DNA of 23,046 bases, taken from the NCBI GenBank assembly GCA_965151315.1, contig CBCTZG010000042.1, positions 1 through 23,046 on the forward strand, given 5' to 3'. The stretch is from Avimonoglobus sp965151315 (lineage in GTDB: Bacteria; Bacillota; Clostridia; UBA1381). The notes beneath the pieces were generated by a model. The model searched no databases and had not been told where the DNA came from. It saw nothing but the letters and a program-made list of their open reading frames with translations. A program made the translations under genes and the position numbers. Shown here piece by piece: positions 14,332 to 22,224 of this stretch. Position 1 is the first letter of the stretch, and every line of letters begins with the position of its first letter.

Positions 14332-16572
14332 TTAGTCAGCGGTTGCGTGCCGGAATTCCACGCTGATGACCGTTGCCGGCGGAACCTTTTCTCCCGGTTC
14401 CCGGCTTTGCTTGACGGCATAGGCCCCGCTTGCGGAATTCTGACCCGCGCCTACAGCCTCAAAATTCAGGCCATAATCCTCCAACGTCTGCCGGGCGTCA
14501 TCCATTGATTTCCCGGTAACGTCCGGTACGGTGACATAGTTATCCTCCTCAATTTCTTCTGTATAAATAATAACGGTCGATTTTTCTGCTACTGTAACGC
14601 CGGGTTTGGGCAGCTGGTCTACCACCGTCTCTCCATCGCCCACGACCTTCACCTTAAAGCCGCTGTTCTGGACCGTTTCCTTGGCCTGGTCGATGTCCAT
14701 TTCCCGTACCTCCGGTACGGAAACAGATACCGCGGCCGCCTCTTCCTCTGTATACTGCCGCTCAACGCCTAAGTATTCCAGGGTTTCCTCAATCACCGCG
14801 CCGGCAACCGGGGCGGCAATGGTACCGCCGTACCGGACAGCTACCTGGGGTTCATCCATCATAATCAGGCAAATGATCTGGGGATCATCCGCCGGCGCAA
14901 ATCCCACAAAGGACGCGATCCGCTTGTCATTATTCCGGCCCTTTTCTGATGTACCTGTCTTGCCGCCGATCCGGTAGCCTTTGATATACGCATTCTTCCC
15001 GGAGCCTGTGGGGCTGGCTACAACCGATTCCAGCACCTCCCGCATTTTCCGGGAGGTTTCTTCGGAAATAACCTTATTGACAATTTCCGGCTGATAACTT
15101 TTCACGATCCCGGATTCGTTCCGGATCTCCTTCACAATGTGGGGCTTCATCAGATTGCCTCCATTGATGACTGATGAAATCGCAGTAATCAGCTGGATAG
15201 GGGTAATGCTGAAGCCCTGGCCGAAGGAGCTGGTGGCCAAGTCTACCTCGCTAAGCCGGTTTTTATAGTAGATACTGCCGGACTCGCCGATCATTTCAAT
15301 CCCTGTCCGCTCCGTAAGCCCAAATGCCTTGAAATACTCGGCAAATTTATCCGGGCCTACCCGTTTCCCCAGCTCCATAAACGCCGGGTTACAGGAATTC
15401 TGCACAGCTTGGGCGAAGGTTTGGGTACCGTGTCCCGTCCGGTTGCTGCACCGGATTTTCCGGTCCGCCACGATCCGGTAGCCCGGGCAGGAGAAGGTGT
15501 CGTTTTCCCCCACCACGTCTTCCTCCAGCGCCATAGCCGCTGTCAGGATCTTGAAAGTGGAGCCGGGCTCGTAAGTGTCCGTAATGGCCTTATTGCGCCA
15601 CATTTTATTGCGGATCGCGGCTACCGCCTCTGCCTGCAGATCTTCGTCCTCGGAATCGTAATTTTTCATAACCTCGTCTTCGTCCAGGCCGATGGCGCTT
15701 TCTACAAACTGCGTAATATCGTATGGATTATTTACATCAAAATCTGGTTTGGTAGCCATCGCTAAAATCTCGCCGGTTTTTGGATTCATGATAATCCCCG
15801 CCGCGCCTTCCTTAAGCTGGTTTTCCGCCACAGCTGTTTCCAGCCGTTTTTCCAGGAAGTGCTGGATGGTTTCGTCAATGGTCAGCACAACATCCGCACC
15901 CTTTTGGGCGTCCTGCTGTTCCTCATACTGTAAATCCATATCTGTGCCGTTGGCGCTTTTGGCGCTGAGCACACTGCCGGCCCGGCCGGTGAGCTCATCA
16001 TCAAAGGTCATCTCAATCCCCTGCAGGCCGTTGTTGTCATACCCGGTAAAGCCGATGATATGCGGGGCTATGCTATATTTATAGTACCGTTTGGAGTCCT
16101 GCTCAAAGTAGATCCCGGAAAACATCTTTGCCATTTCCTTGTCCTTAGAGCTGTCCTTCAAATCCTTGATCGCCTGGGTTTCTTCTACGGTAATCCGCTT
16201 TTTAATAACCTGGTACCGGTTTGTTTTGGTCAGCAGCTTATAGATGCTGTCGTATTCCATATCCAGGATCTCGGAAAGCTTTCCCGCCACTGTTTCCGCA
16301 GCGTTATCCTTTGCAATCTGCTGGGGATTGCATACCACCGTATCCACGGAAGCACTCTCCGCGATGGGTTTGTTATTCCGGTCATATACCGTCCCCCGGT
16401 TTGCCACCACCACAGTGGAGTTGGTTTGCTGCTCCGCGGCCCGGGCTTTCATTTCCTCGCCCCGCACGATCTGCCAGTAAGCCACACGGAATATTAAAAG
16501 CGCTAGCAGCGCCATCAAAACCGCAAACAGGATCACCGTCCGCTTGCGCATTTTCCCTAACGATATCGCCAT
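14332..16572 (-). CDS. Class B penicillin-binding protein with two PASTA domains (PBP2B/SpoVD-like)
   Basis: A 746-aa bitopic septal transpeptidase. A short cytoplasmic basic segment and one membrane anchor (about 13-33) are followed by the PBP dimerisation domain (RGTVYDRN near 59-66). The transpeptidase domain has STFK (338-341, nucleophile S338), SCN (393-395) and KTGT (538-541). Two PASTA domains follow at about 619-673 and 679-744. PASTA-bearing class B PBPs of this locus are PBP2B (division) or SpoVD (spore cortex); the sequence does not decide. ATG 16572 has AAGGA at 9 nt; ATG 16581 touches the Shine-Dalgarno, and the frame further up (to 16638) runs through a hairpin. It probably works with the FtsW at 9148-10311. 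Confidence 0.95.
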   Translation of the reverse strand: MAISLGKMRKRTVILFAVLMALLALLIFRVAYWQIVRGEEMKARAAEQQTNSTVVVANRGTVYDRNNKPIAESASVDTVVCNPQQIAKDNAAETVAGKLSEILDMEYDSIYKLLTKTNRYQVIKKRITVEETQAIKDLKDSSKDKEMAKMFSGIYFEQDSKRYYKYSIAPHIIGFTGYDNNGLQGIEMTFDDELTGRAGSVLSAKSANGTDMDLQYEEQQDAQKGADVVLTIDETIQHFLEKRLETAVAENQLKEGAAGIIMNPKTGEILAMATKPDFDVNNPYDITQFVESAIGLDEDEVMKNYDSEDEDLQAEAVAAIRNKMWRNKAITDTYEPGSTFKILTAAMALEEDVVGENDTFSCPGYRIVADRKIRCSNRTGHGTQTFAQAVQNSCNPAFMELGKRVGPDKFAEYFKAFGLTERTGIEMIGESGSIYYKNRLSEVDLATSSFGQGFSITPIQLITAISSVINGGNLMKPHIVKEIRNESGIVKSYQPEIVNKVISEETSRKMREVLESVVASPTGSGKNAYIKGYRIGGKTGTSEKGRNNDKRIASFVGFAPADDPQIICLIMMDEPQVAVRYGGTIAAPVAGAVIEETLEYLGVERQYTEEEAAAVSVSVPEVREMDIDQAKETVQNSGFKVKVVGDGETVVDQLPKPGVTVAEKSTVIIYTEEIEEDNYVTVPDVTGKSMDDARQTLEDYGLNFEAVGAGQNSASGAYAVKQSREPGEKVPPATVISVEFRHATAD

Positions 16573-16607
16573 TGACCTCATTCCTTTTCCATTCGTCCGG
16601 TATACTG

Positions 16608-16635
16608 AAAACGCAAGCAAAAAATTTTGCTTGCG
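16608..16635 (-). terminator. Terminator-like hairpin inside the operon between ftsL and pbp
   Basis: A perfect 11-bp stem (CGCAAGCAAAA 16612-16622 with TTTTGCTTGCG 16625-16635, loop AA). On the minus strand it is followed at once by TTTT (complement of 16608-16611). It occupies the 88-bp gap between ftsL and pbp, the longest inside the operon. It could attenuate downstream expression or mark an RNA processing/stability point. Confidence 0.5.
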
Positions 16636-16660
16636 CAAGGTATCCGTTTCATATTCTATT

Positions 16661-17158
16661 TTATTTCCAGTTCATTTGAAATATGCCTAATAAGTTCCGT
16701 TTCAGGCTGTCCGCCGTATTGGCTACACGGCTCTTGACGCCCTCTACCTCGTCCGATGTTACCTCGGTCACGTCGTCCTGGCGGATATTTACATATACAG
16801 TCTGATATTTTTCCGGCCGCTGCATTTTCAGCTTTGTCGTAGCCACCTCTTCTACAGTGGTCAGATCCACACTCTGCTCCAGCTCAAATACCTTCTGGCT
16901 GGTGTAGGATTCCAGTTCTGCCAGATCCTTTTCCAGCTTAGCGATTTCCTGCTCTGTTTCAAAAACCATAACATGCTTGGAAATCATAAAATAGGCGGAA
17001 ACGGAGAGCAGCAAAATCATAAAAATCAAACGGAAATTCAGCTTTGCTTTTTTAGCGGCAGCTTTTTTCTTGGCCGCAATTTGTTTTTTGGTCGCCTTCA
17101 CCCGCTTTTCCAGCCGGTCCTCGTGTTCCAGCGTATATGCCAAGTTGCCGTACCCCAA
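16661..17158 (-). CDS. ftsL: Cell division protein FtsL
   Basis: A 165-aa bitopic protein with a long, very Lys/Ala-rich cytoplasmic N-terminus (about 18-40), one membrane helix (about 41-60) and a periplasmic coiled coil (about 64-98, heptad Leu/Ile in ETEQEIAKLEKDLAELES). The short region RPEKYQTVYV is also FtsL-like. FtsL sequences are poorly conserved; the identification rests on size, topology and position between rsmH and the class B PBP, where FtsL links FtsB/DivIC and DivIB to the FtsW-PBP pair. The start is TTG 17158, with AAAGGGTG 6 nt upstream. The tail past residue 125 is longer than in compact FtsLs. Confidence 0.85.
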   Translation of the reverse strand: MGYGNLAYTLEHEDRLEKRVKATKKQIAAKKKAAAKKAKLNFRLIFMILLLSVSAYFMISKHVMVFETEQEIAKLEKDLAELESYTSQKVFELEQSVDLTTVEEVATTKLKMQRPEKYQTVYVNIRQDDVTEVTSDEVEGVKSRVANTADSLKRNLLGIFQMNWK

Positions 17159-17175
17159 TTTCTACACCCTTTCTG

Positions 17176-18108
17176 TTATATTTTTTCCACCACGCGCAGC
17201 TTTGCGCTTTTTGCCCGTATGTTTTCTTCCAGCTCCGCCGCAGAGGGCAGGATCGGTTTTTTGGTAATCAGCTTCACCTGCGGCTTCTTTTGGCATACAC
17301 ATACCGGGAATTCCTTCGGGCAGGTACATCCTGCCGCCAGCTGGGCAAACGTCCTTTTCACAATCCGGTCCTCCAGGGAATGAAACGTAATCACCGCCAG
17401 CCGGCCGCCGGGCTTTAATACGTCAACAAAATCCTCAACAGCCCGGGCCAAAATCTCCAGTTCGCCGTTTACTTCAATCCGGATCGCCTGGAATACCCGT
17501 TTGGCTGGATGGGACCCTTCCTGACGGGCTTTTTTGGGAATTGCCGCCCGAATGATCTCTACCAGCTCCTGCGTTGTTTCGATCGGCTTTTCCGCCCTGC
17601 GGTCCACAATAAATTCTGCGATTCGCTTTGACCAGTTTTCCTCCCCGTATTCATAGAAAATCCGGGTCAGATCCTCCCGGGAATATGTATTGACAACCTG
17701 GAAAGCGCTCTTGGGCTTGTTCGGATTCATACGCATGTCCAGCCGGGCATCGTGCATGTAGCTAAACCCCCGCGCCGCGTTATCCAGCTGATAGGAGGAA
17801 ACCCCCAAATCCAATACCGCCCCGTCTAAAGCAGGGATTTCCAGTTGGGAAAGCACCGCCTTAATCTGGCTGAAATTTTCATTCACAAAGGCGACCTGTC
17901 CCGAAAACGGCGCCAACCGCTTTTTTGCTGCGGCAATGGCTTCCGGATCCTGGTCGATCCCAATCAAGCGGATATCCTTCCCCCGCTCCAGAATTCCCAG
18001 GGAATGGCCGCCGCCGCCCAGTGTACCGTCGGCATATACTCCATTCGGCTGTATACGCAGGCCGTCCATAGTTTCCTGGAACAATACCGAAATATGCGCA
18101 AACTCCAT
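17176..18108 (-). CDS. rsmH: 16S rRNA (cytosine-1402-N4)-methyltransferase RsmH (MraW)
   Basis: RsmH (310 aa) uses S-adenosylmethionine to methylate N4 of C1402 in the decoding centre of 16S rRNA. N-terminal HISVLFQETMDGL, the SAM loop ADGTLGGGGHS, DLGVSSYQLD, RGFSY and FHSLEDRIVKR are the family blocks. ATG 18108 is 5 nt after AAGGTGG, which overlaps the mraZ stop codon, so the two genes are coupled; the GTG at 18117 lies within that Shine-Dalgarno. The size is as usual for the family. Confidence 0.97.
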   Translation of the reverse strand: MEFAHISVLFQETMDGLRIQPNGVYADGTLGGGGHSLGILERGKDIRLIGIDQDPEAIAAAKKRLAPFSGQVAFVNENFSQIKAVLSQLEIPALDGAVLDLGVSSYQLDNAARGFSYMHDARLDMRMNPNKPKSAFQVVNTYSREDLTRIFYEYGEENWSKRIAEFIVDRRAEKPIETTQELVEIIRAAIPKKARQEGSHPAKRVFQAIRIEVNGELEILARAVEDFVDVLKPGGRLAVITFHSLEDRIVKRTFAQLAAGCTCPKEFPVCVCQKKPQVKLITKKPILPSAAELEENIRAKSAKLRVVEKI

Positions 18109-18118
18109 GAAAACCACC

Positions 18119-18562
18119 TTAAATATTGATGTTGTATTCCCGGATTCCCTCGATCACAATACTATCGTCAATATCCGCGTTTACACGAGCCCAGGCCTGG
18201 GCATCCCAAATTTCCAGTTTTGTATTCGCGCCCACTAGGACAATATCCTTGGTGATTCCCGCATAGTCCAAAAGAGCCTTAGACAGGCTTACCCGGCCCT
18301 GCTTGTCCAAATCACAGTCAATGGCGTTCCCGAAGATTTTCCGCTGCAAATTGCCCACATTGGTGTCTGTGCCAGTGGGCAGACTGCTGAATTTCTGCGC
18401 AATGACTTCCCATTCCGCTTCTGTATATAGATTCAGGCATTTTTCTACCGGAGCTTTGGTGATATAGATTGTTCCGGACAGCTTGTCCCTGATTTTTGCC
18501 GGCAGGATAAACCGGTTCCGGTCGTCCATCTGCCGTTCATATTCGCCGACAAAACATACCAA
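18119..18562 (-). CDS. mraZ: Transcriptional regulator MraZ
   Basis: MraZ is an AbrB-fold (SpoVT-like) DNA-binding ring protein heading division/wall clusters. It has the duplicated DxxxR motif: DDRNR (about 13-17) and DKQGR in the second half, with GEYERQMD and FILPAKIRDKL around the first. I prefer TTG 18562 (147 aa): the sequence AAGGATGGTG lies 6 nt before it and the N-terminus then matches the family. ATG 18574 is in frame but its AAAGG directly abuts it (151 aa). In Escherichia coli MraZ represses its own operon by binding TGGGN repeats; five such repeats lie at 18607-18652. Confidence 0.93.
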   Translation of the reverse strand: MVCFVGEYERQMDDRNRFILPAKIRDKLSGTIYITKAPVEKCLNLYTEAEWEVIAQKFSSLPTGTDTNVGNLQRKIFGNAIDCDLDKQGRVSLSKALLDYAGITKDIVLVGANTKLEIWDAQAWARVNADIDDSIVIEGIREYNINI

Positions 18563-18606
18563 GGCAAACACCATCCTTTCTGCACCGGGACAGAACCATT
18601 GCCTTC

Positions 18607-18652
18607 AGTCCATTTCCTCCAATTCCATCCCATCTGCTCCAATATACTCCCA
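18607..18652 (-). promoter_or_regulatory. MraZ operator: five direct repeats at exact 10-bp spacing
   Basis: Minus-strand hexamers TGGGAG (18652-18647), TTGGAG (18642-18637), TGGGAT (18632-18627), TTGGAG (18622-18617) and TGGACT (18612-18607) occur every 10 bp with about 4-5 bp between cores. This is the known form of MraZ binding sites (TGGGN-type repeats). The first overlaps the last base of the -10; the rest lie in the early transcribed region, where bound MraZ would block the promoter. Confidence 0.85.
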
Positions 18653-18680
18653 TTATACACCAAACCTAGCCCCGACGCAA
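18652..18680 (-). promoter_or_regulatory. Promoter of the division/wall operon
   Basis: On the minus strand TTGCGT (18680-18675), a 17-bp spacer and TATAAT (18657-18652). The predicted transcription start is near 18645, inside the MraZ repeats. The 18563-18868 gap contains this promoter, the MraZ boxes, an AT-rich tract and the divergent tex promoter; no further gene is seen. Confidence 0.8.
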
Positions 18681-18803
18681 GGTTTTTTATTAAATTTTTT
18701 AAAAAAATTTTTTATTTATGTTACAAATTTTACCGTTCTATGTTAAAATTGTGTATTGCTCTGTAAAATCGTAAAATTTTATACAATTTATAGTGGTTTT
18801 TGC

Positions 18804-18832
18804 TTGTATAACCGGCAAAAATACGGTATAAT
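18804..18832 (+). promoter_or_regulatory. Sigma-A promoter of tex-lgt
   Basis: TTGTAT (18804-18809), a 17-bp spacer and a perfect TATAAT (18827-18832), 36 bp before the tex start codon. The expected leader is about 30 nt and contains AAAGAGG as ribosome-binding site. Confidence 0.8.
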
Positions 18833-18868
18833 ACTATAGTATATATAAAGGAAGAAAGAGGAAACGCT

Positions 18869-21019
18869 ATGGCTGCTGATCAAATCACACAAACGCTCAT
18901 GGCCGAATTTGGCTTGCAGGAGTTCCAAGTCGCCAATACCCGCCGGCTCATTGACGAGGGAAACACCATTCCCTTTATCGCCCGTTATCGGAAAGAGGCC
19001 ACCGGCGAGCTGTCTGACGAGATCCTGCGAAATCTGTCTGTCCGGCTGGAATACCTGCAGAATATGGAAGCCAGGAAGGAAGAGATCACCCGGCTGATCC
19101 AGGAGCAGGGAAAGCTGGACGACGCGGTTCGGGCCGCCATCGGCCAGGCGGTTACCATGACAGAATTAGACGATATCTACCGGCCCTTCCGGCCCAAGCG
19201 GCGCACAAGGGCCACCATTGCCAAGGAAAAGGGCCTAGAGCCCTTAGCCGCGCTTTTGCTGGCACAGGAAATTGAAGCGCCAGAGACGGCCGCCCGGGAT
19301 TTTCTGGACGGGGAGAAGGGTGTGGAAACCGTAGAGGACGCCATGGCCGGCGCTATGGATATCATTGCGGAAACCATTTCCGATAATGCCGATTACCGGA
19401 AGATGATCCGGCAGATTACATATAAAAATGGAATTTTATCTACTAGAGCCGTCAAAGAAGCGCAAAGCGTATATGATATGTACGCGGACTTTTCCGAGGC
19501 TGTGGCGAAAATCGCCAATCACCGAATCTTAGCTATCAACCGGGGCGAAAAGGAAGGCTTCCTCCGGGTCAGCCTAGGAGTGGACGAAAGCCTGCCTTTA
19601 GGCCTGCTATTCCGGCAGCTTCTGAAAAGCCAAAGCGCCTCGGCGAAGTATGTCCAGGCAGCCGCGGAGGACGCCTACAAACGCCTCATTGCCCCGTCGA
19701 TTGAAACAGAAATCCGGAATTTGCTCACGGAACGGGCACAGGATTCGGCCATCAAAGTTTTTGCCAAAAACCTAAATGGCCTGCTGCTCCAGCCGCCCAT
19801 CAAAAACCGGACTGTCCTAGGGTTAGACCCCGGTTACCGGACAGGCTGCAAGGCGGCGGTGGTGGATGACACCGGAAAAGTGCTGGCTACCAGCGTAGTC
19901 TACTGCACTCTTCCCAATCACGACAAGGAAAAGGCCAAAAAAATACTCAAAGAACTAATCCAGCGATACCAGGTGGATTTGGTCTCCATCGGCAATGGCA
20001 CCGCCTCCAAGGAGACGGAGATCCTAACTGCGGAGCTTTTAAAAGAAATCGACCGGGAAATCTATTATATGGTCGTCAGCGAAGCCGGGGCTTCCGTTTA
20101 CTCAGCATCCAAGCTGGCGGCGGAAGAATTCCCCCAATTCGACGTCTCCCTGCGCAGCGCTGTTTCCATTGCCCGCCGGCTGCAGGATCCTTTGGCGGAG
20201 TTGGTCAAAATCGATCCAAAGGCAATCGGTGTCGGCCAGTATCAGCACGATATGAACCAGAAGCAGCTCGGTGAGGCGTTAGGCGCCGTGGTGGAGGACT
20301 GTGTCAACAGCGTAGGCGTTGATTTGAATACAGCCTCCCCCGCCCTGTTGTCCTACGTTTCGGGCATCAACACCGCCGTGGCCAAAAATATCGCTGCGTT
20401 CCGGGAAGAAAACGGTAAGTTTAAAAACCGAAAACAGCTCCTTAACGTTCCAAAATTAGGAAAAAAAGCTTTTGAGCAATGCGCCGGCTTTTTGCGGATT
20501 ACCGACGGGGATACGGTATTGGACAATACCTCCGTCCATCCGGAAAGCTATGGCGCCACCCAACAGCTGATCCAGCAGCTGGGCTACTCCCAGGCGGATA
20601 TCGCAGCCGGCAGTGTAGCAGATATCCGCGCCCGGCTGGCCGCCCAGGATCTGCAAGCTTTGTCTGGCCAGCTGGGAGTTGGTATACCCACCATCCGGGA
20701 TATTGCCGACGCGCTTTTGAAAAAGGGGCGGGATCCTCGGGAGGATCTGCCCCAGCCGGCGCTGCGGTCGGATATTATGGATATGAACGATCTCCAGCCT
20801 GGTATGGTAATGACCGGTACCGTCCGCAATGTCATTGACTTCGGCGCTTTTGTGGACATCGGCGTCCACCAGGACGGCCTGGTACATATCTCTCAGATCT
20901 GCGACCGGTATATCAAGCACCCGCTGGAGGTTTTATCCGTAGGTGATATTGTGAAGGTAAAAATCCTCAGTGTAGACACGGCAAAAAAACGGATTTCGCT
21001 GACGATGAAAGGATGTTGA
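18869..21019 (+). CDS. tex: Tex family RNA-binding transcription accessory protein
   Basis: A 716-aa cytoplasmic nucleic-acid-binding protein related to eukaryotic Spt6. It has a helical N-terminal Tex domain (FIARYRKEATGELSDEILR near 36-54), a YqgF/RNase H-like domain (LGLDPGYRTGCKAAVVD, 317-333), tandem helix-hairpin-helix motifs (LNTASPALLSYVSGI, about 486-500, and LLNVPKLGKKAFEQCAGFLRI, 524-544) and a C-terminal S1 RNA-binding domain (645-713, GTVRNVIDFGAFVDIG). All parts are in family order and full length. It is divergent from mraZ and overlaps the Shine-Dalgarno region of lgt. Tex proteins affect gene expression and RNA handling, but the exact mechanism varies by species. Confidence 0.97.
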   Translation: MAADQITQTLMAEFGLQEFQVANTRRLIDEGNTIPFIARYRKEATGELSDEILRNLSVRLEYLQNMEARKEEITRLIQEQGKLDDAVRAAIGQAVTMTELDDIYRPFRPKRRTRATIAKEKGLEPLAALLLAQEIEAPETAARDFLDGEKGVETVEDAMAGAMDIIAETISDNADYRKMIRQITYKNGILSTRAVKEAQSVYDMYADFSEAVAKIANHRILAINRGEKEGFLRVSLGVDESLPLGLLFRQLLKSQSASAKYVQAAAEDAYKRLIAPSIETEIRNLLTERAQDSAIKVFAKNLNGLLLQPPIKNRTVLGLDPGYRTGCKAAVVDDTGKVLATSVVYCTLPNHDKEKAKKILKELIQRYQVDLVSIGNGTASKETEILTAELLKEIDREIYYMVVSEAGASVYSASKLAAEEFPQFDVSLRSAVSIARRLQDPLAELVKIDPKAIGVGQYQHDMNQKQLGEALGAVVEDCVNSVGVDLNTASPALLSYVSGINTAVAKNIAAFREENGKFKNRKQLLNVPKLGKKAFEQCAGFLRITDGDTVLDNTSVHPESYGATQQLIQQLGYSQADIAAGSVADIRARLAAQDLQALSGQLGVGIPTIRDIADALLKKGRDPREDLPQPALRSDIMDMNDLQPGMVMTGTVRNVIDFGAFVDIGVHQDGLVHISQICDRYIKHPLEVLSVGDIVKVKILSVDTAKKRISLTMKGC

Positions 21020-21021
21020 TT

Positions 21022-21819
21022 ATGACCAATACAATCGGATTCCCCGGCTTGGGGCTTAGCTTTGAAATCAATCGGACAGCTTTTTCGATCTTCGGTATAT
21101 CGATTTACTGGTATGCGCTGATCCTCCTGACCGGTTATATCTGCGGGCTGGTGTTTGTCAGCCTGACCTGCAAAAAACGGGGCGTTTCCACAGAAAATAT
21201 CTGGGATATTGCTTTTTATGGGCTGCTGTTCGGCCTTCTGGGCGCCCGCATCTACTACGTCATTTTTGACCCCGGCTGCCTGAACGGAAGCTTTTTAAAC
21301 TTTTTCAAGCTCTGGGAAGGCGGCATTGCCATTTATGGCGCAGTCATTGGGGCGGTTCTGTCTACTTTTATATACTGCAAAATTAAAAAGCTCCCTGTTC
21401 TGCAGGTATTTGACGTGTGCGCGCCGGGGCTTTTGATCGGGCAGATCATTGGCCGCTGGGGGAACTTTGTCAACGCCGAGGTCTACGGCCGGGAAACTGA
21501 GGCCCTCTGGCGGATGACCATCAACGGCGGCCCGGGTGTGCATCCACTGTTCCTGTATGAATCCCTTTGGAATCTGCTGGGACTGATCATCCTTTTACTG
21601 TTCCGGGACAAGAAAAAGGCCCATGGCCAGGTCTTCTTTTTCTACTGCTTCTGGTATAGTCTTGGCCGATTATTCTTGGAAGGCATGCGCCAGCAGCAGT
21701 ATATCCTATATCTGATTCCGGGAAAGCTCGGAATTTCGCAGGTCGTGGCGTTTTTTGGCATCATTCTGTCCGCCGTCATTCTGATTATTTTGACAAAAAG
21801 ACCCAAAAAAATAAATTAA
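21022..21819 (+). CDS. lgt: Prolipoprotein diacylglyceryl transferase
   Basis: Lgt (265 aa), an inner membrane enzyme, moves diacylglycerol from phosphatidylglycerol to the lipobox Cys of prolipoproteins. It has about seven hydrophobic helices and the family motifs LLGARIYYVIF, WEGGIAIYGAVIG, GRWGNFVNAEVYG (signature block), HPLFLYES and GRLFLEGMR. ATG 21022 is preceded at 6 nt by AAAGGATG, which lies within the end of tex; the ATG at 21013 sits inside that site. It starts 2 nt after the tex stop, so translation is coupled. Confidence 0.97.
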   Translation: MTNTIGFPGLGLSFEINRTAFSIFGISIYWYALILLTGYICGLVFVSLTCKKRGVSTENIWDIAFYGLLFGLLGARIYYVIFDPGCLNGSFLNFFKLWEGGIAIYGAVIGAVLSTFIYCKIKKLPVLQVFDVCAPGLLIGQIIGRWGNFVNAEVYGRETEALWRMTINGGPGVHPLFLYESLWNLLGLIILLLFRDKKKAHGQVFFFYCFWYSLGRLFLEGMRQQQYILYLIPGKLGISQVVAFFGIILSAVILIILTKRPKKIN

Positions 21820-21833
21820 AATTTCGTCGAACC

Positions 21834-21866
21834 AAACGGGTTGCATGATTAGCAACCCGTTTTTTC
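21834..21866 (+). terminator. Intrinsic terminator of tex-lgt
   Basis: AAACGGGTTGC (21834-21844) pairs with GCAACCCGTTT (21852-21862) around a 7-nt loop, then a T-run to 21865. It begins 14 bp after the lgt stop. Confidence 0.9.
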
Positions 21867-21931
21867 GGGTATTTGGATTTATTTTGTCGATTCCTCGGAG
21901 ACGATTTTTGCCATTTTCTGTATGTTCTGTA

Positions 21932-21960
21932 TTGACAGTTTCTGGATTTTGATGTAGAAT
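21932..21960 (+). promoter_or_regulatory. Near-consensus promoter of the Spo0E-like gene
   Basis: A perfect TTGACA (21932-21937), a 17-bp spacer and TAGAAT (21955-21960). The predicted start is near 21967, giving a leader of about 42 nt to the ATG at 22009. Confidence 0.75.
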
Positions 21961-22008
21961 AAACGCATACCAGACAGAAATATGTAAATGCAGAAAGGAA
22001 GCGGTATA

Positions 22009-22140
22009 ATGACTGAAAATTTAGAAAAGATGCGGCGTGAATTTGATATGTTCATTGATACGAACCTGGATGCCCTGACTAATCCGGAAATTATAAAACG
22101 TAGCTTGGAAATTGAAAGACAGCTTTCCGAGCAGCATTGA
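22009..22140 (+). CDS. 43-aa Spo0E-like microprotein
   Basis: A short gene with a good site (AAAGGAAG, 21994-22001) 7 nt before the ATG, its own consensus promoter and a terminator behind it. The protein reads LEKMRREFDMFIDTNLDALTN..PEIIKRSLEIERQL. Two helices joined by a short turn, length, and a Ser near the start of helix 2 fit the Spo0E aspartyl-phosphate phosphatase family, which removes phosphate from Spo0A. The hallmark SQELD-like motif is degenerate here (SLEIE, residues 32-36), lacking the catalytic-type Asp and Gln. So it may be a diverged regulator without phosphatase activity, or an unrelated helical hairpin. Assignment is by pattern only. Confidence 0.65.
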   Translation: MTENLEKMRREFDMFIDTNLDALTNPEIIKRSLEIERQLSEQH

Positions 22141-22194
22141 TTTTGCCCACCCAAGCATTCTCTTTGCTTTTATTTATAAAAGCAAAGAATGTTT

Positions 22195-22224
22195 AAAAAG
22201 CGCGCCGTTTGGCGCGCTTTTTTT
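22195..22224. terminator. Bidirectional terminator between the microprotein gene and pflA
   Basis: A perfect 12-bp stem (AAAAAGCGCGCC 22195-22206, GGCGCGCTTTTT 22211-22222, loop GTTT), with T-runs on both strands. It covers the end of pflA. A second, imperfect AT-rich hairpin lies at 22156-22191 (arms CATTCTCTTTGCTTTT and AAAAGCAAAGAATG, two bulged bases). Confidence 0.9.

Noticed and set aside
16573..16638. Upstream start (TTG 16638) for the PASTA PBP
   Set aside because: The frame would run through the hairpin at 16612-16635, and no ribosome-binding site precedes it.
21879..22154. 91-aa minus-strand frame across the Spo0E-like gene
   Set aside because: The opposite strand has a clear promoter, ribosome-binding site and terminator; this frame has none and runs through the promoter.
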